From assembly GCA_905250115.1 (NCBI GenBank), contig CAJNOI010000069.1, positions 124,001-188,000 of the forward strand: 64,000 bases of DNA. The letters run 5' to 3'. The notes beneath the pieces were generated by a model. It saw nothing but the letters and a program-made list of their open reading frames with translations. It did no database searches and was not told the origin of the DNA. This DNA is from Adineta steineri. Its lineage: Eukaryota; Rotifera; Eurotatoria; Adinetida; Adinetidae. A program made the position numbers and the translations under genes. Shown in pieces: positions 36,014-49,659 of this stretch (its first letter is position 1; each line of letters starts with the position of its first letter).

Positions 36014-39000
36014 TTAATTGATCGCTAAACTACCGTATTTATTATCCTCGTTATTTATTATTTTTAATAGACTCGCTACATAGTTGCACATGTTGATAAT
36101 TTGCTTTTCATTAAATATCCAAGAGAAATGGCTATCGCCATAAATTTGAAATAACTGGATATATTCAGAATTCACTAGTGTGTCAAGATTATTAAATGAT
36201 GTATTGGTGTAGTATGAATATAATTCTAAGTCATCGTTCAATGGAAAGTTTTCGTCCATCTTGTTAGCTTTAAATAATACAATGTTTGTATTTCTGTTCG
36301 TTATATTTAATCCAAATGGCTCGTTGTCTATCATCGGTAAATAGGAATAGTTTATTAAACCGAGAATATCCACTTTATCTATTTTGCCGATTTCAAAAGA
36401 AGCCTTGCTTGCATTAAAGTATGAATCGATCATAAAAATATTATCAACTTTCTCGCCAACATTAATCAATTGGCGAGAAAGTTCAAACGATAAAATACCA
36501 CCAAAACTCCAGCCTAGAAAGTTATATGGACCATCATGTTGAATTTCTTTTATATACTTAATGTATACAGGAGCTAATGTCTCGAACGAGAAGCCTTTTT
36601 CCATATTTTTTGCTTTAAGATCAAGATAGTAATTGTTGAATATTACTAGTTTATATTGCGATAAATGAGGCACAATGTTGTTGAAGTAGCTTTCGGCACC
36701 ACCGTCACCAGGCGGTAAAATGAACAAAATATTATCACAAATTTCATTGATCACAACAAACGGATGCTCGAAAAAATTTGAAAAGGTTGCAATTTCATGT
36801 GAAATTTGAACTTGTTCATCGAGAATGATGCCCTTCTGAGTAAAAGAAGTAATGTCTATAAGAGAAACCAGTGGGTTTATATATTTGATGCATGTTTCTT
36901 AATTTAAAGATGTTTTACCTTGATTGATATGTAGTGTGTGCAATTGTGTTGTCTGCGTATCATTGGATGGAAGTGTTTGAAGTAGTTGTGCATGTTGTCG
37001 AATAGTTGGTTGCTGAAGAAAGAGACCAATCGAGAGTGAATGAGCATCGAAATTGAATAATGACTGGTAACGATGATAGAGTTCGATGAAGCGAAGTGAA
37101 TGACCACCAACACTAAAAAAACTGGTAGTTCCAGAAATGTGATGTTCATTAGAATGAAGAACTTGACACCAAATAGTGTGTATACGTTCTTCGAACTGAT
37201 TAAGAGGAGTATCAGATTTATCGGACGATAACGAAGTTGATAAAGAAAATTGGGGTGAAGGAAGTTGTTTTCTGTCTACTTTTCCATTTTGATTCAAAGG
37301 TAACTTATTAAGTATAATAAATATGGATGGTATCATATGTGGTGGAAGATGAGATTGACAATATGCACGCAACTCCTGTTCATTAATATCAAAACTTTGA
37401 ACATATGCAACTAAATAATCATCTTTCCATTTCATGACAACACAACCAGATAGAGATGTAATGCTAAGTAAACATCGTTCGATTTCACCAAGTTCGATTC
37501 GTTGTCCATGTAATTTAATTTGAAAATCTTTTCGACCGTCACAATAGAGAAATCCATTATGAATCATTCTAACAAGATCACCTGTCCGATAGAATATCTC
37601 GTCATCGACTTCAATGAGTGCTCTCTGTGTCAAATCATCACGTCCAAGATAACCAGCGAAAACGCCTACACCTCCTATAAATAATTCACCTTCTTGATTA
37701 ATCGTGACAAATTGTAAGAAATTATCCAAGAGCAAATATCGATAATTAGGCAATGGACGTCCTATTGGAATACTATCGATGTTGGCTGCCATGTTTACGG
37801 GATAAAAAGTACAAGCAACAGTAGTTTCTGTTAAACCATACCAATTCCAAAAAGTAAAATACTGTGTAGGATCTGTGAGGATTAAGTTGACTAACTTCAT
37901 AGAACATGGCTCACCTAAAAAGTGAGAGAATATAATATAAGATTATATAGCTTGTATGATGGTTACTTACCAATAGTACAAAGTGATCTGATATATTTTA
38001 CAACATGTAAATAATGATTCTGTTTAAGAAAAGTGAAAAAGTTGCCAAATAAACTTGGTACAGAGTGTATATAAGTAACTTGTTTGTTTCTCATAACTTC
38101 AGCAAGATAGTTCAGTTCAACAGTTCCTCTTGGATGAAGCATAATTATTGTAGCTCCAATTATCAATGAACCAATAATTTCTTGAACATGATTGTCAAAT
38201 GAACATCTAGCCATTTGAATCACTGTATCATTATTAGTAAATGAATCAATGCACATTAAAGAATAGATACATTGAATAAAATTTCTATGTCGAACTCGAG
38301 CCTATAAACAAAAAGATCACGACATCATCTAAATATATGATTCTCTTTATAGGTAAATAATATATCAAAAAAATTTTAAAACGATTCGATCTCCTACAAA
38401 ACAACTAATGAAACCAATAAAAAGTTAATCCTTTTCTCATACAACTCATTTATGTAATTTATTGTGTGTTAGCTGAATAGCAGATTCAATACTCACTCCT
38501 TTTGGCATTCCTGTTGAACCACTAGTAAATATAATGTAAGCTATGCTGTCGATAGTCACTTGAACAGATGATAATTGATCAATATCAACATTTTGAAAAA
38601 AATTATGGTTGACCAATATAGAATCAATGTTTAACATGGTAATAATATCGTTAAATTTGTTTTTTGTCAGATAATGGGAAAGAACAAGACGACTTTGTGT
38701 TTGTTGCAAAAGCATATGCAAACGATTTTCTGGATCTCGAAATGATAACGGAAAATATACACCACCAGCCATCTCAATTGCCATCATACCAATGATCTAA
38801 TCAATATCATTATCTTAAATGAGATAAATATTTATTTAAACAGTTAACTTACCATGGATAGACTTCGTTCGACACATTGAGAGATAATTTCACTTGGAAT
38901 GATACAATATTTATTAAGAAGAGTTAAAGATAAGACTTGTACATAATATAGAAGTTCACAGTATGTCAATGATTGCTCATCAAGTTCAACAGCTAGTTTT

Positions 39001-42000
39001 TGTGGATGTTTCATTGCTCGATATACAAATTCATGATGAATACAAGTGAGAGGAGGACATGAAAATGATGTTTGTGTATTATTCAATGATCGCATCAAGT
39101 ATTGTTCATTTGATAATGTTAATGATATTTCATAGATAGGTTTCTTCATTTGATTATCAATCATAGATGCAGGTAATTGATGTAAGATGAAATGAAATTG
39201 TTGTGAAATCTTCTCCACTGTCTCTTTATTGAACAAGTCAAGTGATGCATTGATTGTGCATGATAGTTGATTCATGTTCAGATCATGATAAATAAAAAGA
39301 GAGAAGTCACATACACTTAGTATTTCATCTTCATTAATATTGAATGAGGAAGATCCTGGAACGAGTCGAGAATCACCAATCATCATTGTATTATTATTAT
39401 TGTATGATATAAATTCCAAAGATGTATTCAGAAATGCATGTTTTGAAATATGTGGATGTTGATCGAGAATACGTTGAAGTGGAAAATATGAATATTTCAT
39501 ACTCTTTGTTGTTATCTCTCGAACATGTTCTAGTAATTTATGAAAAGACCACTGTGGATCTAATTGACATCGTAATGGGATGACATTCTCAAACAGTCCA
39601 ATGATTGATTTGAGTTCATCTCTATATCGATTATTATTGATGTTTAGAGCCAGACATAGATCTGCTTGTCCATTAGTTAATTTAAACAGAAAGATGAAAT
39701 AAATAGCAAATGTGAGATGTTCAAGTGATATGTTATTTGATGATGCATGAGTGAGAAAGTCATGTGAGAGATCTTGACCAAAATCAAACGAAATAGATGT
39801 TGTATGACCAGTTCGATGTTCATTTGAGAGACGATATCGATCAAATGGTAATGACAAAGGTTGATCAAGTTTACAATGATGAAGAGCATCAAGCCAAAAC
39901 ATACTTGTGCCAGTCATTGACATTTGTTGTTCAATAACAGCATCTATTATACAATTAAAGAAAAGAATGTATTAGGAAAGAGAGAAGTAGAAGAACTATT
40001 TATATTTACAATCGATGTAACGTAGATTAGTGTTATCATCATATAGTAATTGACCTGTTGCATATGCTTGATTGAGATCGTGAAGAAACACTTTCATTGA
40101 TGGAACGTCAAATAGAGCATGATGAAAGTTGAAAATAAGTAGATCTTTGTCACAAAGATGATGATTTGAAGAGATTTGTTTGTAATAAATAATATGACAT
40201 CGAAAGACAAGACCTTGAGCAAGATTAAAAAGATGAGGATTACGTTTCTCATCATGTAAAATTTCATTGAGTTGTTCATCTGTTTCATAAATAGTTTCGA
40301 TGATTGAAAACACATTATTTTTATATTTATCTTCATGGGTAATAACTCGTTGCATAAGTCGATTCTTTTGGATGTCAAAATGAAGTGATGTATGAAGTGA
40401 GGGATGTTTGTTAACAGTGAGATGAAGAGCACGACGAAGTTGTTTAATAGATAAAGTATGATCTGATTGAAGACGATAAACAAAAGGCATATTATAGATT
40501 GCTGTTTGAGGTTTATCTGGATCGAATTGAATTCGTTCATCAAGCCATATGCGAGCTTGTGCAAATGATGCTGGTGCTATAACAACAAACACATTGAAAT
40601 CGAACTAGGTTCACGAATGAATAGATGTTTCTTTAGAATTTATCTGACTCATTAATCAGTTGCTCTCTTTATTTAATTATATGATTCAATTGATATTAAT
40701 GTTTTAAATATTCATATTCTCTAGTAGTCAATAGGATGAAAACTTCATATATGAATCTATGATAAGTTGTAAGTGTTGACTCTAACTATTTCTTATGTAA
40801 GTTCTTTGTATTTAGTATTAAGACAGATTTTCTACAGAATATGTAATGAGCGTTTTATTTACAAATTAGAAAAGTAAAAGGCTACATGAGGAGTTGCATT
40901 CTACGCTTTTTACTTTCCATGATTTGACAATGCTATATGGTAAAAATATTAACTAAAAATATATGTTAAATTGCAGACGAATCGTAAATATGATTGAAAG
41001 CTATAGTTTTTCAAGCATGATAAAATGGTAAATTTGATTTTTTGTAGCAGAAAGTCAAAGAAAAAAAAGAAAAAAATTATTTGTAAAAACTGAGATTTTC
41101 CCGAATTTTTATGCAATACTGCACTTTTGTATTCTAAAATAAAACATTTATTACATATTTTACAGAGAATTGCATAGTACATCGTTGGAAAAATAATCTG
41201 TATATTAACGCTGAATATTAAACAAAGTAATATTTAAAATACGATGGAATTAGAAATTAGTATACACTTTTTAAAATGTCTTAATAGCTCTTCACAATTA
41301 ATTGCGTAATTCATAGTCTCTTCGTATATACAACTTTTCAAATAAAAGTTGTCTGAAAAATGTACCGTAGTTTAAGATAGCTAATTTTCTAAAGTATGCA
41401 TACAAAATTAATTTTGAGACTGATAATAATTTCAAGTAAAATCTACTTTTAATTCATTCTCGTATTATCAAATAAAGTGAAAGAAAGGGAATCAATTAAA
41501 TGTTAATGTTGTATTATAGACGTTAATTTTTACTTTCTCATCTGTGACACTTAATTTATCGAAACGTCGGATAGTTTTCTATTCACTATATTCATATACA
41601 CATCATCATATATTTAAAAATATTTACTAAAAAATGGTTAGTTTTATTTAAAATTATGCATACAGACTCGCTTAAAAAGCGTCAAATTATAGTGTAAAGA
41701 AGTGATTTGCACTTGAGCAGTGTGTAATCTTAGTTAAAAAAGATAAGTTAGCGTCACTAAAATATACTGTTGCTTCAATTGATGTTTACAGAAACAGAGT
41801 TGATGATGCTATAATTAGATTATTATAAGATAACGAAATTGTCATTGATATTGGTATAACTCATTATTTTCTGAACTAAATCTGAGTTTTATTATGTCAA
41901 ATAAATATTTCAAAAAAAATCTATCTACAACTACATAAAATAAACAATGATTCACCCAATTGTCATATTATTCTTAGCATTCTAGTCAAAAACAATCATG

Positions 42001-45000
42001 CCAAAAACTTATCACCTTTCTAATCACAATTCTTATGCTTATCATTATTACTAAACTTCATATATCTATACTATATATAATATTCTATCTGCAAAAACTT
42101 TTGAAAGGATTTGACAATGAAGATTAGTAAAATCTTTTCATCTTATATATTATTATTCTATATTGGATAACAGACTAACGTTATGATTTTTGAACTAACA
42201 CAAGTCAATCAACACTTTCAATAAAAATAATCATATATAGGATAAATAGGAAAAATACATACCTTCATTCGTCAAAGTTGATTGACGGTAAAAAGCCACA
42301 TGTTGCATTTCATTCACTTCATCTGGTAAGATAAGAGTAAGTTTGGCAATAGATGAAACTACTAAATCAGTCTGATTAACGTTGAAATTCATTGAAAAAA
42401 GTTGTTCAAATAGATATTCAAATCTTTCTTTTATTTTTGTAACTGTCGTATCTTCAAATAGATCACGTGAACAAATAAAATCACATGACAATATGTCGTC
42501 ACCCAAGATTGGATCGTAATAAAATGTCAACGTAAAATCAAATTTAGGCAAATCCGGAACCTCTGTTAATGATACTGGCTGTAAACTAACATCATCGAGA
42601 GTAAACTGGTCGCTAGCTGAAGATTCAGTAATGAAATCAAAAACTGTTTGAAGAAAAGGAACATTTGATTGATTGAGATGAAAATCACGAAGAATAAGCT
42701 GAAGTGGATAATGAGAATGTTCAAGAATTGATAAACATTTTTCTCGTACATGTTTAGTAATTCCATCAAATGACCAAAAAGAATCAAGTTTTATACAATA
42801 TGGTAATGTTGAAGTAAACATTCCTATCATAGTCTGTAATTCAGATCTGTATCGGTTAGCATTAAGACATGAAATACATAAATCAGTTTGACCATATGTT
42901 AACTTGAATAAAAATGTATAGAATGTGGCCAATCCGAGTTGAAATAGTGTCAAATGATGCAAAGAAGCATAATTAAGAAATGATGAGGACATTTTCCTGT
43001 CGAAAGTGATTTGCGCTATAGAAGCGGAACCAGATCGTCGATTATTAGATACACAATGCTGATCGATTGGTAATGACAATTGACGTTTCAAATTATATCC
43101 TTCGAGTTGTAAACGCCAAAACTCATATGACACCGTCATATCGATGAGACGTTCATGGATAGCATAATCAATATATTGTAATGATTTTTCATTATCTAAC
43201 CAAGTCACGTGACTATTGTAGGCATTCCATAGATCATTGAAAAAAATTGGGAAAGTTGAATGGTCAATTGCAATATGATGAAAGCCGATAACGAGAACAT
43301 CAGAATTTGTAATTATTTCTTTATCATAATTTTTATCAGGCGTCATTTGCTGTCTGAGAATTTGACAATAAAAAACACGACCAGTTGATAGATCAAAAAG
43401 TGTAGGATTGATGGTCATTTGATGAATAATGTTGTGAAGTTCATTTTCACTTTTGAATGTTTGATCGGCAGCCAATGTAAATTTCAAATGTTTATCGGTG
43501 ATAGATTGTTTTAAAATACTATCCTCATCATTGAAAACTAGAGAAGTTCTTAATATCTTATGTTTACTTAGGACATAGCGAAGAGCTTGCAATAAACGAT
43601 TCACTGATAAGAAGCCTTTCTTAATTCTTTGAATTAGCAGCTCATTGTAAATGGCATTTTGGTTAGAGAAACGAACTTGTACATCAAGAAATATGCGTTC
43701 TTGTGCATATGACGCGATACCTACAAATTTGGGAAATAATATTTTTAGCTATTAAAAAAGTGAATTAAAACTATCTTACCTTCGTTAATATGCAGCGTAT
43801 GCCATTGTTTTAGTTGTGTACCATCGATGATGATTGTTTCAAGTAATTTTGCGTGTTCTACTATGGTGTTATATTCAAAGAATGGTCGAATACTCAGTGC
43901 TTCTGTTTCAAAATTAAATTTTGATTGATAATATTGATAGATCTGAACAAGTAGAAGAGAATTGCCGCCGACGCTGAAGAAACTAGTTGTAGTAGATATA
44001 AGAAAAGACGTTTCTCTGTCTCTACCAGAGACGTTTGCAATGGATGGCAGCTTATTCGATTCCAGATCATCATGTTGTATAATAAGTCGATTTGTGTATA
44101 ATATTTCTTGCCAAAAAGTTGCAATCGTCTTTTCTAATTCAGTATTTGGTGCATTATAGATATCTTCTTCCTGAAGCACTGACAGTGATACTTCCCGTAA
44201 GGCTCTCCGATCGATTTTACCATTTGAACTTAACGGAAACGATGAAACACTTATAAAATGTAACGGTACCATATACATTGGAAGCTTTCTCCTTAAATAT
44301 ATTCGTAATGTTTCACTCCAGTGTGGCATTGATTTTATTTTTGAAATAGTTCGTTCACTTTTTTGTTTATTACTAATCTTTCCAATAAGTAATGTATGTA
44401 ATATGCTACTTCCATTCATTTTCTCATGAATAAGAAGAGTATCTAATACATCATTAATTTGTTTTGGAAGACTCGTGCGAGTACCAATTGGACACATACC
44501 AATATTCATTTCTAAACAATGATCCATTAATAAATATGACATCTTTCCTATATTCATTGTGCATTCTGATCGTCCGATGAAGAAGATTGCACATTGGCAA
44601 TCATGGAATATAATCTTTGTGTCATCGTCATCATCATCAAAGAACAGTGGTATTTCCTCTTGCTTAGTTTCAGTTTCGACATCAAAAGATGTAACAGTCT
44701 CATTTTCTTCATTATAACTAAGCCATTGATCTTTGTTATCGTGGACTGATTTTAGATAAACAATACATTGATAATTGCCATTTTGTACATTATTAGAAGT
44801 ATTTTGTTCAGATGATGAAAGTTGGAAACAACAATGAGTATCATTCTCATCTATATTCAAAATTTCCCGAGTAATAGATTCGTTATGAATATTTTTTGAA
44901 AATGCCAGTCCCAGTTTTGACCCTTCTTTTTTCAATAATCCCATAACATATCCTGTTTCTAGCATACAAAATTGAGAGCCTAATATTTTACTATATAGCG

Positions 45001-46847
45001 GTGCAATTGCTGATGATCGTCCAACAAGATGTAATCTTATATTCATCATATCATTATTAATATGAGTACTAATTAACTCTAGAGTATGTTCATCTGGATT
45101 ATGATAGTAAACACCAGGCAAAATATTATCTATAAATGTTGGCAATTCAACATATATCTGTACTGAATAAAGATCATCAATTGACGCATACTGATATTTT
45201 GGTAGAGGTTCATCAGAAATGTTAATTGGTGTTAATACTGCTAATAATTGACTAAGAATATCAAAGTGGAGGCCAGATAAAGATATTTTCGCATTATTAT
45301 TGCTATTGTGGCAATTTTTTAACAACTTCTCGATAGTAGATCTTTCAATAGTTTCATTTGTAAATTGTCGATAGCTTTTTCTCATATAATATGTATTGAT
45401 TAATGTTTCTGTAAGCTTTGGTTTTGTTAGAGCAAAGCTCTTTTCTACCTTCCTTTGATGTTTTATACTATGTCTTGCAAGCTTGAAATTGATACGTTCA
45501 ATAGGATCGACGATTAACATTTCTGTTGAATCATATTCTTCGATATGAATAGAATGTTTTTTTGGCATAACATATCCTACTAGTCGTTGAGATGTATGAT
45601 CAAGATTGACGATTGCTTGACGAATATCTGGATGTTGTTGTAACTGATATTCGATTTCTCCAAGTTCAAGTCGGTGACCATGTACTTTTACTTGAAAATC
45701 TTTTCGTCCAGTAAATTCAATATATCCATTTGGTAGAAATCGACCATAATCACCTGTTCGATACAAACGTTCTAAAGTGGTTGGATGAATAATAAAACTT
45801 GATTGTGTTTTTTCTTGATCATTCCAATAACCATTAGCTAAACCTTCACCACCAATATATAATTCACCAATAACCCATTCAGGACAATCATCAAGATGTG
45901 TATCATAAACATAATATTGTTGATTTCTTAATGGTATTCCATAAGGAATTGATTTCCATTCTTGTGGTATTTCTTTTGGTAGAGTATAGGCAGTTGACCA
46001 AATGGATGCTTCTGTTGCACCACCTAAACTAGTTATTGTTATTTGTTCACCAAATGTTGTTTGTATTGATTCAGGTAAAGATAATGGTATCCAATCACCA
46101 CTCAATAAGATATGTCGTAGTTGATTATGATTATTCGTATGTTTGAGATGTTCAACAAACATTTGCATTAACATGGGAACACTATTCCAAATAGTGACTC
46201 GATGTTCGATCATCATATCATACCAATGTTGAGGATTTTTATAATCTTCATGATCTGGTAGAACAATAGTTCCACCAGCAATTAACATTCCAAATATATC
46301 ATAAACTGATAAATCAAAATTCAAATGTGATAATGCAAATATTCTATCATTAGCTGAGATCTCTAATCTTGAATTCATATCTAAAATAGTATTTAGAACA
46401 GCTTGGTGACTAATCATAACACCTTTTGGTTTTCCAGTTGATCCAGATGTATAAATAACATAAGCTAAATCAGTTGGTGATTGTTGTTCCATAGGAAATG
46501 GAATTGGATAATTATCATCAGTTGTGCATGTATCAACTGAAATAGTTGTGAGATGTGGAAATGTATGTTTGGAGTGAGATTGTGTAAGAAGAATTGTGAC
46601 ATTAGTTTCTTCGATTATTGAACAAAGACGATCATATGGTGAATCAACATCCAAAGGTAAATAAGCACCACCTAACACTAAAATAGCTAAACAAGCAACT
46701 ACTTGTTCCCATCCTTTTTCCATTAGAATAGCAATTAGCTTATTTGAATCTGTTTGTTGTTGTTGCAAATGGTATGCTAATGAATCGACACGATTCATTA
46801 ACTGTTTATACGTTAAGTTTACTTGAGAAGAGAGAATAGCTAATGCA
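36014..46847 (-). CDS. large non-ribosomal peptide synthetase, A(Ox)-T-C-C-A-T-TE, 5' end missing
   Basis: Eight exons (46847-43780, 43720-42263, 40576-40010, 39943-38853, 38796-38497, 38301-37971, 37914-36919, 36855-36014) join in frame to about 2,880 residues. Module 1: adenylation domain with VIYTSGSTGKPKGVM, FDLSVYDIFG, SLGGATEASIWS, RLYRTGD and GRKDFQVKVHGHRLELGEIE; a nitroreductase/SagB-type flavin oxidase (RKSYRQF to IGMCPIG) is inserted before A9/A10 (LPMYMVP, NGKIDRRAL). Then a carrier domain (FFSVGGNSL) and a condensation domain (GFHHIAIDHST). A second condensation domain (FNFHHALFDV) follows directly, then adenylation (YIIFTSGSTGMPKGV, WYGLTETTV, YRTGDL, NGKVDRK), carrier (FFSVGGHSL) and thioesterase (FLGWSFGGILSFEL). 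Residues read from A1 give D-L-Y-N-L-S-L-I, the known cysteine code, so a thiazole-type product is likely. The 5' end runs into a gap. Confidence 0.9.
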
Positions 46848-46947
46848 NNNNNNNNNNNNNNNNNNNNNNNNNNNNNNNNNNNNNNNNNNNNNNNNNNNNN
46901 NNNNNNNNNNNNNNNNNNNNNNNNNNNNNNNNNNNNNNNNNNNNNNN
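46848..46947. other. assembly gap of 100 unknown bases
   Basis: A run of exactly 100 N truncates the NRPS reading frame on one side and a pseudogene on the other. Its round length suggests an arbitrary scaffold gap, so the true distance, and whether both sides are adjacent, is unknown. A cyclisation or starter domain of the NRPS may be lost here. Confidence 0.9.
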
Positions 46948-48455
46948 TGATGAATTTGTTGATAGATTTTGTTTATTACCAATTGATGTTAAAAATAAAT
47001 TTAAATCTGAATGCATGGGTGATGATAAAGTTGATGATTGTTGTTGCATTATAGTTAATGATGATATTGGTGATGATTCCGTAATATTATTCGTATTATT
47101 ATTTAAAGTTGAAGTTAAATTTGTTTGACTTGCACTTGTTAACGATAAATGTTCATTAAATACTAAATAATCATCACTTCCTGGTGTTTGAAGTGATGAT
47201 GGTGAAACAATATTTATATTATTTAATGGTATTGATGATGATGAACGTTTATATTCATTTCATTCAATAACTGATTTATGTTTTAGATTTCTTAATGAGG
47301 TAGCACGTGATAATGAATATAAATCTGTAGGTACACTATGTTGTAACAGATAAATCATTTGTATTTTAATATTGTTTATTAGATTGTTTTTGTTGTCCAC
47401 AAAAATCAAATGGATAGAAAAATTCCTCCATCATCTAAATCATCGTGCAATCGATTAACATGTTCAAATATGAAATGTAAATATAAAACATGTAAATCAG
47501 GATGAAATAATGAACGACCAAATGATGATTGTTCACTAAGACGAAATGAACTTTTAAAAAGTTGTTCACCTAGTACAAGTGTATAATAATTTGTTGAACC
47601 CCCAAGACATGCACATGATAATATATTAGAATTTGTTGCTAAACCAACATAAGATAAACGTTTTAAATTTGTTGATATTGTTGGAATATTTAATATTTAT
47701 TGAGATTTAAAATTATAAAGAAAATGAAGTCGTTGGGAATGTTGATCATGTCGGCGAAGAAGTTCTAATTGTTCATTTATTGTAGTAGGTGTTGGTGGAT
47801 GACATTCAAATTTTGCATTAATACGTAATTCAGGAACACTTATTGAACCAGCTTCTAACCATGAACCAGGATAAAGACGTAATAATTGTCGAATTTGTAT
47901 TGTATCAACTTTTAAAGTTAAACTTTCATTACATAATGATGTATGCATATTACACATACATAAACGAATAGGTGCTATCTAAAACAACAAAATTATGAAC
48001 GACGAAGAAATATATACAGAATATTTCTTACTTGAATATCAATAGCATTTCAAACTTAAATGAGATTAAAATCAATCTAATCTAAACTAAATCTAAGTAC
48101 GTCATATTTAAGTTTTCAATCCATTTTGCTTTATCAATATATGGTGAACGACCAAGTGTATATTCATCTTCCATTATTTGTAAATAAAAATTTTTAATAA
48201 AACCTAAGGCTTTTTTCAACTAAAAACAATAGAATTGTATTATTTACAAAAAAGAATATTTTTTTTGATTTCTTACTTGAATTGTTGTTCAACGAGCTGA
48301 GATTTTACCAAGTATAATTTCCATTTGCCAAGCATATTCAAGTGTTTCACGTTCATGTGGTAAACCTTCTTGTGAAAGCATTGCAAGACCACGAATACTT
48401 AGACCAGATAATTGAAGACATCCAGTAGATAAATGTTGATCTGTTTTATTTCTCT
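46948..48455 (-). pseudogene. remnant of a BLTP1/KIAA1109 (Tweek)-like lipid-transfer protein gene
   Basis: Minus-strand exon-like pieces in order: CLQLSGLSIRGLAMLSQEGL and HERETLEYAWQMEIILGKIS (about 48450-48290); EDEYTLGRSPYIDKAKWIEN (about 48170); LTLKVDTIQIRQLLRLYPGS and WLEAGSISVPELRINAKFEC (47957-47697); NLKRLSYVGLATNSNILSCA and FGRSLFHPDLHVLYLHFIFE (about 47695-47410); then a Ser/Asn/Thr-rich region ending at the gap. Stops interrupt it (after ILGKISAR, after GGIFLSI, after KSVIE). The first two blocks resemble the large bridge-like lipid-transfer protein BLTP1 from memory. No continuous protein can be made. Confidence 0.5.
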
Positions 48456-49124
48456 AGATGAAAAAGAAAAAAATTGTTAGAGTTATTCAGAGATCGATAA
48501 ATATATCATTCATATTTATTGATTTAATTAGTAAGATCAAGATAGAAATCAGAAATAATAGCTTAGCATGTTGAAATTCGATAATCTCACTTAAGTGACT
48601 TAGTCTTTAGACTATTTTAATAACTAAGTAAATTTGAAAAACATACAATGATGAGATAAACACTTGAATATCATTGTTTGGACTTATCTATTTGTCAGTA
48701 GATGAGTAATCAAGAGTTTTTGAGATCATAAATATTTTTCTCAAATGATCTTATTCAAAAATTTTTAAAACGAAAGCATTACTAGCTATTAGTCAATGGA
48801 GCTATTTAGTTTTCTGCCATATATCAACAAATAAGCTGGTTTGATCGGTTCAGATGAAAGTTACATATCTTCTTTGTCGCATGTAACGAATGTTTAGAGA
48901 TTCCAATCGATTTTTATTAAATATACTTACGACAATCGAATCTTCGACATAAACATTAACTGGTAGAAAAAAAATACTTGTAACCTTGTTTCATCAAGAT
49001 CAATTGTCAATTCAAAGCAAAGTCGTTCACAAAAAAGTTATTGGACATGGTTCATCATCCGTATGCTAAAACAAAAGATTTTATTAAAAGAACCAAATAA
49101 TTCTTTTCATTTACGATTTTTATG
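48456..49124. other. gene-free DNA between pseudogene remnants
   Basis: No coding character and no strong repeat before the MITE at 49125. Probably decayed intron or exon sequence of the neighbouring pseudogenes. Confidence 0.35.
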
Positions 49125-49457
49125 GAGAATGCATCCTATTCCGCGATGTTGAACATTGGAGGAATCAGTTCCGCACCGGAATCGATTCCGTCCAATTCCG
49201 GGAACTCGATCGACACACAACATAAGACACCCAGTCGAGATTGATCGAGTTTGACCGATTCCGGAATTGCGTGAACTACTTCTAATTACGGAATTACACG
49301 GAATTCCTACCGATTCCGGAATTGGACGGAACTCAATCAATTTTCAAGTGGGTATCGAATATTATGTGTCGATCGAGTTCCCGGAATTGAACGGAATCGA
49401 TTCCGGAGCGGAACTGGTTCCTGAAATGTTCAACATTGCGGAATAGGATGACTGCTC
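49125..49457. mobile_element. 333-bp foldback MITE with 8-bp target duplication
   Basis: About 110-base arms are inverted copies: CATCCTATTCCGCGATGTTG (from 49132) against CAACATTGCGGAATAGGATG (to 49450), continuing through GGAATCGATTCCG and AACTCGATCGACAC/GTGTCGATCGAGTT. The sequence TTTTTATG stands directly outside both ends (49117-49124 and 49458-49465), an 8-bp duplication as produced by hAT-type transposases. GC content is visibly higher than the surroundings. No coding capacity. Confidence 0.82.
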
Positions 49458-49659
49458 TTTTTATGTTAGATGAAACGGAATATTTGGATGAATCTAGTAG
49501 AAAATAAATAAATGAACATATTTTCATAAAATAAGTTAAATTATTAAATACATTAATAGTTTGTTTTGGATGTCCAGACTTTTGCAAATGCAAAAATTTT
49601 CTAATTGACCATTAAACTAATTAAAAAATAAAAATCTCTACCTTATTCTATTAGATTTG

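Noticed and set aside
40949..41182. Minus-strand frame within the 1.7-kb NRPS intron, considered as the missing A-T exon
   Set aside because: It encodes a Phe-rich random peptide with none of the adenylation core motifs.
49107..49593. Minus-strand frames across the palindromic MITE
   Set aside because: Both overlap the inverted arms, have no protein-like composition and are explained by the GC-rich palindrome.
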